Below, one piece after another: positions 26,965 to 33,207 of a DNA stretch of 33,207 nucleotides. Within the stretch, counting starts at the first letter, position 1. Each line of letters starts with the position of its first letter. The stretch is from Leptolyngbyaceae cyanobacterium T60_A2020_046 (GTDB lineage Bacteria; Cyanobacteriota; Cyanobacteriia; Phormidesmidales; Phormidesmidaceae): the NCBI GenBank assembly GCA_015272155.1, contig JACYME010000114.1, forward strand, positions 1-33,207, in the 5' to 3' direction. The notes beneath the pieces were generated by a model. That model was not told the DNA's origin. It did not search any database and was given only the letters and a program-made list of their open reading frames with translations. Position numbers and translations under genes: made by a program.

Positions 26965-27951
26965 ATGCCTGCCATCGACTACCTTCGCATTAGCCTGATC
27001 GATCGCTGCAATTTTCGGTGTCAGTACTGTATGCCAGAAGGGGCAGATCTTGCCTATGCGCTCCAGCAGGATTGGCTCACGCGGGCAGAACTCCGTCACC
27101 TCTTGCGCGATGTTTTTATCCCCCTGGGGTTCACACGCTTTCGGCTGACGGGGGGCGAGCCTTTGCTGCGTCCCGATATCGTCGAGATTGTGCAAGATAT
27201 TACAGCGCTGCCAGCTACCCAAGATCTTGCCATAACGACCAATGCCTTTCTCCTCGCTAAACGAGCCCAAGCCCTATGGGACGCGGGCTTACGGCGTATC
27301 AACATCAGCCTCGATTCGCTGGATCCAGACACCTTTGGGAAAATTATCGGTCGGCCTAGTGTTGCGCTTTGGCATCAAGTTTGGGCCGGTATCCAAACGG
27401 CGCACCAGATTGGATTTTCGCCCCTTAAGCTCAATGTGGTGGTCATTCCTGGGGTCAATGATGGGGAGGTGCTTGACCTTGCGGCCCTGACTCGCGATCG
27501 CGACTGGCATGTCCGCTTTATCGAATTTATGCCCATTGGCAACGGTGATTTGTTTGCATCCCAGGGTTGGGTTGCTTCAGAAATTTTGCGCCAGCAGATT
27601 CGCGATCGCTGGGGGTTAGAGGCGGGCAGCGTGCGCGGTAATGGCCCCGCCGATGTGTTCAAAATTCCAGGGGCACAGGGCACCGTGGGCTTTATTAGCC
27701 AGATGTCAGAATGTTTTTGCGATCGCTGCAATCGCATGCGCCTCTCCGCTGATGGCTGGCTGCGGCCCTGTTTGCTGAACGAAACTGGACAGATCAACCT
27801 GCGGGCACTTTTGCGCGACGATGTGCCGATGGAAGCACTGCGCGATCGCGTCAGCGAACTCGTCTTCGCTAAGCCCGAGATCAACTTCAAGATGCGCGAG
27901 TCGGGTACCACTGGAGCCTACAGTCGCACCATGTCTCAAATCGGCGGGTGA
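26965..27951 (+). CDS. moaA: GTP 3',8-cyclase MoaA
   Basis: MoaA is the radical-SAM enzyme that, with MoaC, turns GTP into cyclic pyranopterin for molybdenum cofactor. The N-terminal cluster motif CX3CX2C is at C15, C19 and C22 ([12 protein letters not shown]). [10 protein letters not shown] (61-70) is the SAM-binding region. The C-terminal cluster is C251, C254 and C268 (CX2CX13C), and the C-terminus [12 protein letters not shown] ends in the catalytic GG. From the ATG at 26965 the protein is 328 aa, and the usual DxxGR segment before YLRIS is missing. Codons upstream in the same frame do not supply it. Divergent from cbiD with 82 bp between. Confidence 0.95.
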   Translation: MPAIDYLRISLIDRCNFRCQYCMPEGADLAYALQQDWLTRAELRHLLRDVFIPLGFTRFRLTGGEPLLRPDIVEIVQDITALPATQDLAITTNAFLLAKRAQALWDAGLRRINISLDSLDPDTFGKIIGRPSVALWHQVWAGIQTAHQIGFSPLKLNVVVIPGVNDGEVLDLAALTRDRDWHVRFIEFMPIGNGDLFASQGWVASEILRQQIRDRWGLEAGSVRGNGPADVFKIPGAQGTVGFISQMSECFCDRCNRMRLSADGWLRPCLLNETGQINLRALLRDDVPMEALRDRVSELVFAKPEINFKMRESGTTGAYSRTMSQIGG

Positions 27952-28018
27952 GCCCCACAGGCGCGCTCCCTAGATTGATTTGGGGATCGCACCTTGGGGA
28001 TGAATGGAGAGTTGGGGC

Positions 28019-28038
28019 CTTCTCTAAGCCTTGAGAAG
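28019..28038. terminator. Hairpin between moaA and the prenyl synthase gene
   Basis: CTTCTC (28019-28024) and GAGAAG (28033-28038) form a perfect 6-bp stem with an 8-nt loop, in the convergent gap. There is no clear T-run. Confidence 0.35.
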
Positions 28039-28074
28039 ACGCGATCGTGCACTACCGCAAGCGCTACCGCGTCA

Positions 28075-28923
28075 TCACGCTGCTTTGATGATGTTGCTCA
28101 GCAGCGCCATCACATCATCGCGCGTCAGCTTTTCTTTCCCCTGCTCTAGGGCATCGAGGGTACCGTAGGCTAGTACCAAGGGAATTTGGCAAAAGTCCAT
28201 GGCGGGGCCTGCGGGCAGGCTTTGGGCATAGGCGTCGGCAAGGGCCAGATTATGGCGCGCGTAGGCGTGCATCTGGCTTAGCGTCCACCCTGGGGGAAAG
28301 AAACTAACGCCGCGTTCCTTATCTTCCAAGTGATTGCGGAGGATGTTGACGGACTGGAGCCCGCGTCCAAACCCAATCGCCTGGGCGCGATCGGTCTTGG
28401 TGCCATCGTGCCACGCCCACAAATCTGACAACATCAGCCCCACAGCGCCCGCCACGCTGAAGGTATAGCGGTTGAGGTCTGCTTCTGAGTTGATTGCCCA
28501 GTTGCACTCTGCCCAATCGGCCATGCGATCGGCCATTGCGGCGGTGGCGTCCCAAATGCGGGGGGCAATGCTCATGGGAGCAAGCAACGCCCATTCCCCA
28601 ACTCGGAGGGAAACCTCTTCAAGATCAGCGTGGTAGGGATGTAGTCCAACTGCGAACTCTTCGGGCCGCGATCGCTCAGTGCCACCCTGGAGGTTGTTGC
28701 TGATTTGCCGCAGGAGCTTCGCCTTCAGTCGATTTTCCATCTCGGGATGATCTTCAATTTGGTCGATCGCGCGCATACACAGATACGCAGATGCCACGGC
28801 CTCTTGAAGCCCAGCGGGCAGCAGACTAATTGGCAAATAAAAGGTTCGACTGGTCTCCTTAAGCACCTCCAACGCATCTTTCTGAGTATCCAGGCAACTT
28901 TCTGAAAGCCCGTTCTCTGGCAT
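28075..28923 (-). CDS. Squalene/phytoene synthase family protein, atypical
   Basis: The 282 residues show the trans-head-to-head prenyl synthase pattern: TSRTFYLPISLLP (25-36), a first Asp-rich motif DQIED (54-58), RYTFSVAGAVGLMLSDLW and the second motif region NILRNHLED. In the second motif the usual Asp is Asn197, leaving N-x-x-E-D (197-201); D201 is retained. GVSFFPPGW follows. Family enzymes condense two C15 or C20 diphosphates to squalene or phytoene. This could be a squalene synthase, a different prenyl synthase or a non-classical member; cyanobacterial CrtB usually has both Asp motifs intact. No carotenoid or hopanoid gene is adjacent. Convergent with moaA. Confidence 0.85.
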   Translation of the reverse strand: MPENGLSESCLDTQKDALEVLKETSRTFYLPISLLPAGLQEAVASAYLCMRAIDQIEDHPEMENRLKAKLLRQISNNLQGGTERSRPEEFAVGLHPYHADLEEVSLRVGEWALLAPMSIAPRIWDATAAMADRMADWAECNWAINSEADLNRYTFSVAGAVGLMLSDLWAWHDGTKTDRAQAIGFGRGLQSVNILRNHLEDKERGVSFFPPGWTLSQMHAYARHNLALADAYAQSLPAGPAMDFCQIPLVLAYGTLDALEQGKEKLTRDDVMALLSNIIKAA

Positions 28924-29443
28924 AGTCTGGTTTCTCCCTATGAGCGCTCAACGTGGATGTGTGAAGGAGCTTCAGGCACACAACATATACCCCGTTAAAA
29001 AGAGAAGATCAATGGTTCGACTCTGGGGGCAGTGTATTCAGTATCCACGCGGTGACGAGTTTGGTTTGCAGAAGATTCAGGCTGATGACGATTTATAGGG
29101 GAAATCATCCTCACTTAGAGGAAAGCCGACTTAGCCACCCCGCAGATGAAGGCGGGATGAGAATCTGATGGACTGAAATTCGGAGCCGATGAAGTTTTCT
29201 GAGGGCTAACTAAATCATGGAAGCTGAGGTCAAAAAGGTTGTGTTTGTCACGTCATTTACATCGGCAATGATGCCAACTCGGCAATCGGATTTGTCCGTT
29301 GAGGGATAAAGGTCCTGAGCTGAGTCGCTCGGTTTGGGCGATCGCACCCTGGATTCCCCCTTGGGATGGCGATCCCCGGTAATCATTCACCGTCTTGAAA
29401 TGGAAGCTTCAGGTCTGAAGAGTGCCAAGCGCCTCGCGTCGGG
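28924..29443. other. Gene-free interval, 520 bp, with a short hairpin and two tiny open frames
   Basis: No protein I recognise is encoded here. Two short plus-strand frames exist, 29012-29098 (28 codons) and 29217-29309 (30 codons), neither with a good ribosome binding site. CCCGC (29139-29143) pairs with GCGGG (29152-29156) around an 8-nt loop, in a context that could be part of a structured RNA. The promoter of the prenyl synthase gene should lie near 28930-28990. Confidence 0.45.
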
Positions 29444-29734
29444 TTAGGAGACGGAGGATGGCGGTTCAGGGGCGATCGCGCTGCGGGCCGTGCGGACAGC
29501 AGCGGCATATTGGCGTGGGGCAATCACCAAAAACACACCCCACCAAAGCCCGACGGCAATTCCTACGGGTATCGTGAGCCACAGCCGATGACTCAACAGC
29601 CACACCCCGCCAAGAATCACGATCCCCGTCAACACAATTGACCAAGGCTGACACCACCACGGCTTGAGCTGCCACAGGGATTCCGGCAGTTGTCGTTCTA
29701 GGTTTGGAAAGTCGCACGCTGGGGATTCAGCCAT
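29444..29734 (-). CDS. Small membrane protein, DUF6737-like
   Basis: From the ATG at 29734 this 96-aa protein has two hydrophobic segments (SIVLTGIVILGGVWLLSHRL and the adjacent TIPVGIAVGLWWGVFLVIAP) preceded by WQLKPWWCQPWS. That motif matches my memory of DUF6737, a cyanobacterial family without known function. An in-frame start at 29806 would run toward gcvT and is less likely. It is divergent from gcvT with 83 bp between the starts. Confidence 0.7.
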   Translation of the reverse strand: MAESPACDFPNLERQLPESLWQLKPWWCQPWSIVLTGIVILGGVWLLSHRLWLTIPVGIAVGLWWGVFLVIAPRQYAAAVRTARSAIAPEPPSSVS

Positions 29735-29817
29735 TGATGGGGACAAGCCGTGGGCGATCGTCCTTAGCCTATCGCGATCGCCTTCTAAAATTGAGGTTTG
29801 CTGCACTCATCGTTGCC

Positions 29818-30918
29818 ATGTCTCTGTTGCATACGCCCCTGTACGACCTGTCCGTAAGCCTCAACGCCCGCTTCACCGAGTTTGCCGGGTGGGAAATGCC
29901 CGTTCAATACACAGGCATTCGCCAAGAACACCAAGCGGTACGCGAGGCCGCAGGCATGTTTGACATCTCCCACATGGGCAAGTTTCGACTGCGCGGCAAG
30001 GCGGTGATCCAGCAACTCCAGCGGCTTGTGCCCTCCGATCTCAGCTCTCTGCAACCGGGGCAGGCGCAATATACCGTGTTGCTCAATGACCAAGGCGGCA
30101 TCATCGATGACCTGATCATCTATCGCCAACTGCCCGAGGCCGATGGCTGCGATCGCGTTGTCATGATTGTGAATGCGGCCACGACTGAGAAGGATAAAAC
30201 CTGGCTGCGCGATCACCTCGACACGCGCCACGTTGAGTTTGTCGATGAGTCCCGCGATCGCGTCCTCATCGCCGTGCAAGGCCCCCAGGCCGTCGCCAAG
30301 CTACAAACCCTCACGGCGGCGGATCTTTCTCAAGTGGGACGTTTCGGCCACCAGACCGCCACCGTGCTTGGGCATCCGGCCTTTCTCGCTCGCACCGGCT
30401 ACACCGGCGAAGACGGCTTTGAGGTCATGGTGGAGCCAGCGGCGGGGCAAGCCCTGTGGCAAACCCTGCACGAGCAGGGGGTTGTGCCGTGCGGGTTGGG
30501 GGCGCGAGATACGCTGCGGCTAGAGGCGGCGATGGCCCTCTATGGTCAGGACATTACTGACGACACGACCCCTTTGGAAGCTGGGCTGGGCTGGTTGGTG
30601 CATCTCGATCGCGGGGGAGACTTTATCGGGCGATCGCGGCTCGTGGCTCAGGCGGAGCAAGGGGTCAGTCGCCGCCTCGTGGGGCTCAAACTGTCAGGGC
30701 GCAACATTGCCCGCCACGACTATTCGGTATGGCATGGAGACGCAGCGGTGGGCCTCGTCACCAGCGGCACCCTGTCACCCACCCTGGGGTATCCCATCGC
30801 GATCGCCTACGTCCCCGCCGAGCTTGCCAAAATTGGACAGTCGCTGAGGGTCGAGATTCGCGGCAAGCAATTTCCTGCGGAAGTGGTGAAACGACCTTTT
30901 TATCGGCGCAAATCCTGA
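29818..30918 (+). CDS. gcvT: Aminomethyltransferase (glycine cleavage T protein)
   Basis: GcvT transfers the methylene group from lipoyl-bound aminomethyl to tetrahydrofolate, releasing ammonia, in photorespiratory glycine breakdown. From the ATG at 29818 the 367 residues include NARFTEFAGWEMPVQYTGI, GMFDISHMGKFRLRG, ARTGYTGEDGFEVMV, and a C-terminal barrel with GLVTSGTLSPTLGYPIAIAY. The frame extends upstream to 29704, but that part is not family-like. It is 86 bp from gcvH and probably co-transcribed with it. No glycine riboswitch is visible in the short upstream gap. Confidence 0.97.
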   Translation: MSLLHTPLYDLSVSLNARFTEFAGWEMPVQYTGIRQEHQAVREAAGMFDISHMGKFRLRGKAVIQQLQRLVPSDLSSLQPGQAQYTVLLNDQGGIIDDLIIYRQLPEADGCDRVVMIVNAATTEKDKTWLRDHLDTRHVEFVDESRDRVLIAVQGPQAVAKLQTLTAADLSQVGRFGHQTATVLGHPAFLARTGYTGEDGFEVMVEPAAGQALWQTLHEQGVVPCGLGARDTLRLEAAMALYGQDITDDTTPLEAGLGWLVHLDRGGDFIGRSRLVAQAEQGVSRRLVGLKLSGRNIARHDYSVWHGDAAVGLVTSGTLSPTLGYPIAIAYVPAELAKIGQSLRVEIRGKQFPAEVVKRPFYRRKS

Positions 30919-31004
30919 GGGATGGGTACAATTTCGTTGGCTGAATGCAGGAAGTCTCGTGCGACACTGTCAGACAGCGCGCGAGGTTGTGAGAGGAAGC
31001 GGCA

Positions 31005-31400
31005 ATGGCCCTTGAGTATCCAGACAATCTGAAATATCTCGACACCCACGAATATGCCCGTGTCGATGAAGATGAGGACATCGTCACCGTGGGCATTTCC
31101 GCCTTTGCGGTGGATCAGCTTGGTGACATTGTGTTTTTGGAGTTGCCGGAGGTTGGCGACACCGTGGAAAAGGGCGAAACCTTTGGCACAGTCGAGTCTG
31201 TGAAAGCGGTTGAGGAACTGAAATCTCCCGTCACGGGAGAAGTGTTGGAACGTAACGATCCCCTGCTCGATGCCCCAGAGCAAATTGCTGACGATCCCTA
31301 TGGAGATGCCTGGCTCATCAAGATCAAGGCTGAAAACCTGGAGGACTTGGACGATGCCATGTCCGCTGAGGAATACAAGGATCAGGTCGAAGGGAACTGA
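31005..31400 (+). CDS. gcvH: Glycine cleavage system H protein
   Basis: GcvH carries lipoate between the P, T and L proteins. The 131 residues include the lipoylation motif [12 protein letters not shown] with Lys67. The [16 protein letters not shown] run and the acidic C-terminus are typical of cyanobacterial GcvH. GAGAGGAAG upstream is the ribosome binding site. It follows gcvT, but gcvP, which in many genomes comes next, is absent. Confidence 0.97.
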   Translation: MALEYPDNLKYLDTHEYARVDEDEDIVTVGISAFAVDQLGDIVFLELPEVGDTVEKGETFGTVESVKAVEELKSPVTGEVLERNDPLLDAPEQIADDPYGDAWLIKIKAENLEDLDDAMSAEEYKDQVEGN

Positions 31401-31424
31401 TCATCGCCCCGATGGTGACTGCTG

Positions 31425-31463
31425 AAAGCCCCGATTCCCGATGGTGACGGAATTGGGGCTTTG
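31425..31463 (+). terminator. Intrinsic terminator of gcvT-gcvH
   Basis: AAAGCCCCGATTCC (31425-31438) pairs with GGAATTGGGGCTTT (31449-31462), a 14-bp stem with one G-U pair, followed by GTTC. It starts 24 bp after the gcvH stop. Confidence 0.85.
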
Positions 31464-31495
31464 TTCATGGCGTGATGGCATGATCGTCTCTCAGC

Positions 31496-31516
31496 TTAGT
31501 GTGTTTTTTACACTAA
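31496..31516. promoter_or_regulatory. Inverted repeat, possible operator or hairpin
   Basis: TTAGTGT (31496-31502) and ACACTAA (31510-31516) are perfect mirror halves around GTTTTTT. The 7-bp arms fit a dimeric regulator site or a short hairpin. It lies 283 bp upstream of the hydrolase ATG and 33 bp after the gcvH terminator. Confidence 0.4.
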
Positions 31517-31602
31517 AATAAAAAGGTATCCTGCTGCGAACCCGTTGCGCGATCGCGCCCGCCGAAAGTTATCCCAATTCTGTACTTTGTCGCAACACTT
31601 GG

Positions 31603-31639
31603 CCCTCACCCAACCCTCTCCCACGATTGGAGAGGGGCT
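31603..31639 (+). repeat. Dispersed palindromic repeat, copy 2
   Basis: CCCTCACCCAACCCTCTCCC leads into a perfect 8-bp hairpin, CCCTCTCC (31614-31621) and GGAGAGGG (31629-31636) with a 7-nt loop. The ACCCAACCCTCTCC core matches the minus-strand copy at 7984-8022. Confidence 0.7.
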
Positions 31640-31798
31640 TTGAAGAGGCCGGTTGTATAGCCTGCCTCAGAGAATGGGGATTACATCTGTGAGCAAACAC
31701 AGTGGTCAGGTCGCGAAGCGATCGCTACGTTTATCGCTACGTTTAAAGCAATGCAAGGTTTCCGGTTCCGCGCTTGTTGTGCCCTTGAGGACTCTGCC

Positions 31799-32833
31799 AT
31801 GACGCTGCAAACCCCACTGCCCTGCCCAGAATTTTTTGACCCGACCCGCCTCGATGCGGTCTACCGCGTGCCTTACCAAACTCGCGCCACCGAGGCTCAA
31901 GCCTGGTCGGCTCAGCATCACATCCGCCCCGCCAGTGAAGACATTTTCCGCATTTGTCTACTGCTGATTGATGTGCAAAATACCTTTTGCTTGCCAGAGT
32001 TCGAGCTTTTTGTGGGCGGGCGATCGGGTAGGGGCGCGATCGCAGACAATGAGCGCCTTTGTCAGTTCATCTATCGCAATCTCGGCACCCTGACGGCAAT
32101 TGCGCCCACCCTCGACACTCACACTGCCGCGCAAATCTTTCATCCCCTCTTTTGGGTGAACGATCAAAACCTTCATCCCGAGCCGATGACGATGATCGAT
32201 TATGCTGATGTCGTTGCTGGCAAATGGCAGGTGAATCCTGCGATCGCGCCCTATTTCGGGCAGGCAAGCCTATCGGAATTTGCCCTGCACTACACCCGCC
32301 AACTCAGCGAAGCGGGCAAATACCCCCTCACCATTTGGCCCTACCACTCCATGCTGGGGGGCATCGGCCATGCCCTAGTCTCCGCAATTGAGGAAGCCTG
32401 TTTCTTCCACTCCATCGCCCGCAACAGCCCCACGCAGTACGAAATTAAGGGCAGCAATCCCCTGACGGAAAATTACTCTGTGCTGCGGCCAGAGGTGCTC
32501 GAAGATGGCCATGGCGACGCGATCGCCCACAAAAACAATCGCTTTACTGATACGCTACTTGCCTTTGATGCCGTCATTGTCGCAGGGCAGGCCCAGAGCC
32601 ACTGTGTTGCCTGGACTGTGGACGACCTGCTTACCGAAATTCGCCTGCGCGACCCACAGCTTGCCCAAAAAATCTACTTGCTGGAAGACTGCACCTCGCC
32701 CGTTGTTGTCCCTGGCGTTGTCGATTTCACTGAACAGGCCGAAGCAGCCTATGACCGATTTGCCACCGCAGGGATGCATCGAGTCAAATCCACAGTCCCG
32801 CTCCATGATTGGCCGGGGTTAGCGTTGATCTAG
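31799..32833 (+). CDS. Isochorismatase-like cysteine hydrolase
   Basis: From the ATG at 31799 the protein has 344 aa. The isochorismatase fold is indicated by ICLLLIDVQNTF with Asp58, a likely catalytic Lys174 (EAGKYPLTIW) and a Cys269 nucleophile (VAGQAQSHCVAW). Asp107, His109 and His115 (LDTHTAAQIFHPLFW) are the DxH...H pattern that binds metal in nicotinamidases. At 344 aa it is much longer than a standard 180-210 aa nicotinamidase, with insertions before the catalytic Lys and before Cys269. I therefore infer a hydrolase of an amide or related bond; nicotinamide is only a candidate substrate. The frame opens upstream at 31751, but that lead-in is not family-like. Confidence 0.88.
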   Translation: MTLQTPLPCPEFFDPTRLDAVYRVPYQTRATEAQAWSAQHHIRPASEDIFRICLLLIDVQNTFCLPEFELFVGGRSGRGAIADNERLCQFIYRNLGTLTAIAPTLDTHTAAQIFHPLFWVNDQNLHPEPMTMIDYADVVAGKWQVNPAIAPYFGQASLSEFALHYTRQLSEAGKYPLTIWPYHSMLGGIGHALVSAIEEACFFHSIARNSPTQYEIKGSNPLTENYSVLRPEVLEDGHGDAIAHKNNRFTDTLLAFDAVIVAGQAQSHCVAWTVDDLLTEIRLRDPQLAQKIYLLEDCTSPVVVPGVVDFTEQAEAAYDRFATAGMHRVKSTVPLHDWPGLALI

Positions 32834-32846
32834 CCACTGGCCGGGA

Positions 32847-33207
32847 TTAGCGATCCAGGAAGGTTTGCACCGTGGGCCAGTTTTCCGGGCAGTAATACAG
32901 CGCACTGGCTGGGATCAGCGCACCGAGGTAAGCCGCGAGTATCTGCTGCTCTTCAGGGCTCAGGCTTGATACCTCGGCCCCCGCAAAAAACTCATTAATA
33001 ATCTGATTGACCGAGTACCCCTCGTCGTAGGCGGCACACATCACCTGGGCATACTCCAGGTTGTCCTGATCGGTGAAGACCTCCATCGCGAGTTGATAGG
33101 CGAGGGGGTTTTCATCCTGCAAAAAGCGGTACAGCGCGTTGAGGTAGGCGTCGGGATCGCTGGTTTGGGCGATCGCGGGCACCATCCCGATTACCCAAGT
33201 CATGCCC
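32847..33207 (-). CDS. Secreted DUF732-like protein, 5' end cut by the window
   Basis: The frame reaches the right edge and stays open there. The ATG at 33203 begins MTWVIGMVPAIAQ, which reads as the end of a signal peptide, so the true start probably lies beyond the window. The mature part, about 105 residues, contains MCAAYDEGYSVNQIINEFF and a C-terminal SALYYCPE. Two Cys positions match the DUF732 pattern known from mycobacteria and cyanobacteria, small secreted proteins of unknown function. It converges on the hydrolase gene with 13 bp between stops. Confidence 0.7.
   Translation of the reverse strand, partial: GMTWVIGMVPAIAQTSDPDAYLNALYRFLQDENPLAYQLAMEVFTDQDNLEYAQVMCAAYDEGYSVNQIINEFFAGAEVSSLSPEEQQILAAYLGALIPASALYYCPENWPTVQTFLDR

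Larger units (their letters stand above)
31464..31798. other. Gene-free interval upstream of the hydrolase gene
   Basis: The roughly 330 bp before the hydrolase hold an inverted repeat at 31496-31516 and a dispersed palindromic repeat at 31603-31639, each listed separately. Two short stretches, GCGATCGC-rich and low in complexity, follow. I see no other coding frame. Confidence 0.45.

Noticed and set aside
29818-29860. A glycine riboswitch in front of gcvT
   Set aside because: The gap to the divergent gene is 83 bp and I saw none of the conserved glycine-aptamer sequence.

Overview
The window is cyanobacterial chromosome. The HIP1 octamer GCGATCGC recurs throughout (for example at 44-51 and 17166-17173). 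Several gene families are ones I know mainly from cyanobacteria: a DUF3120 membrane protein, a PDZ/DUF512 FeS protein, a small DUF6737-like membrane protein, and a stand-alone LON-domain protein after the str operon. GuaA, MetAP, EF-Tu (409 aa) and CbiD also look like the cyanobacterial forms. The moderately high GC and gene content would suit a Leptolyngbya-like or related lineage, but that placement is a guess.

Layout. 1-4276: a 5'-truncated NYN-domain protein converges on an FHA-domain adenylate cyclase, followed by a DUF3120 membrane protein divergent from uppP (lipid carrier recycling). 4277-4611: a gene-free, strongly self-complementary repeat-like element. 4612-7871: a radical-SAM-like DUF512 protein whose stop codon overlaps a possible start of a TolC-type outer-membrane protein. 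7872-9500: an accessory patch holding a decayed IS5-type transposase, a palindromic repeat, a tandem duplication and a lone type IV pilin-like gene. 9501-11259: a two-gene ABC-2 exporter.

11387-17184 is the translation core: a consensus-like promoter, then rpsL-rpsG-fusA-tuf-rpsJ, a LON-domain gene and a perfect 30-bp palindrome. After a TonB-like protein and map (minus strand) comes a second core cluster, 19671-23839: rplS, tRNA-Trp(CCA), secE, nusG, rplK, rplA, a leader with an internal terminator, rplJ and rplL, closed by a strong terminator. rpoB does not follow.

23942-33207: guaA and cbiD on the minus strand, moaA divergent from cbiD, and a squalene/phytoene-synthase-like gene with an altered second Asp motif. 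A gene-free 520-bp stretch precedes a DUF6737-like gene divergent from gcvT-gcvH (glycine cleavage T and H, without gcvP). The window ends with an isochorismatase-like hydrolase and a secreted DUF732-like protein cut by the right edge.

Most of the window is housekeeping. I see no CRISPR array, prophage, toxin-antitoxin pair or recognisable defence system. The least explained pieces are the folded element at 4277-4611, the repeat-invaded transposase relic, the HIP1-centred palindrome at 17155-17184, the rplJ leader, the unusual prenyl synthase and the gene-free 28924-29443 stretch.
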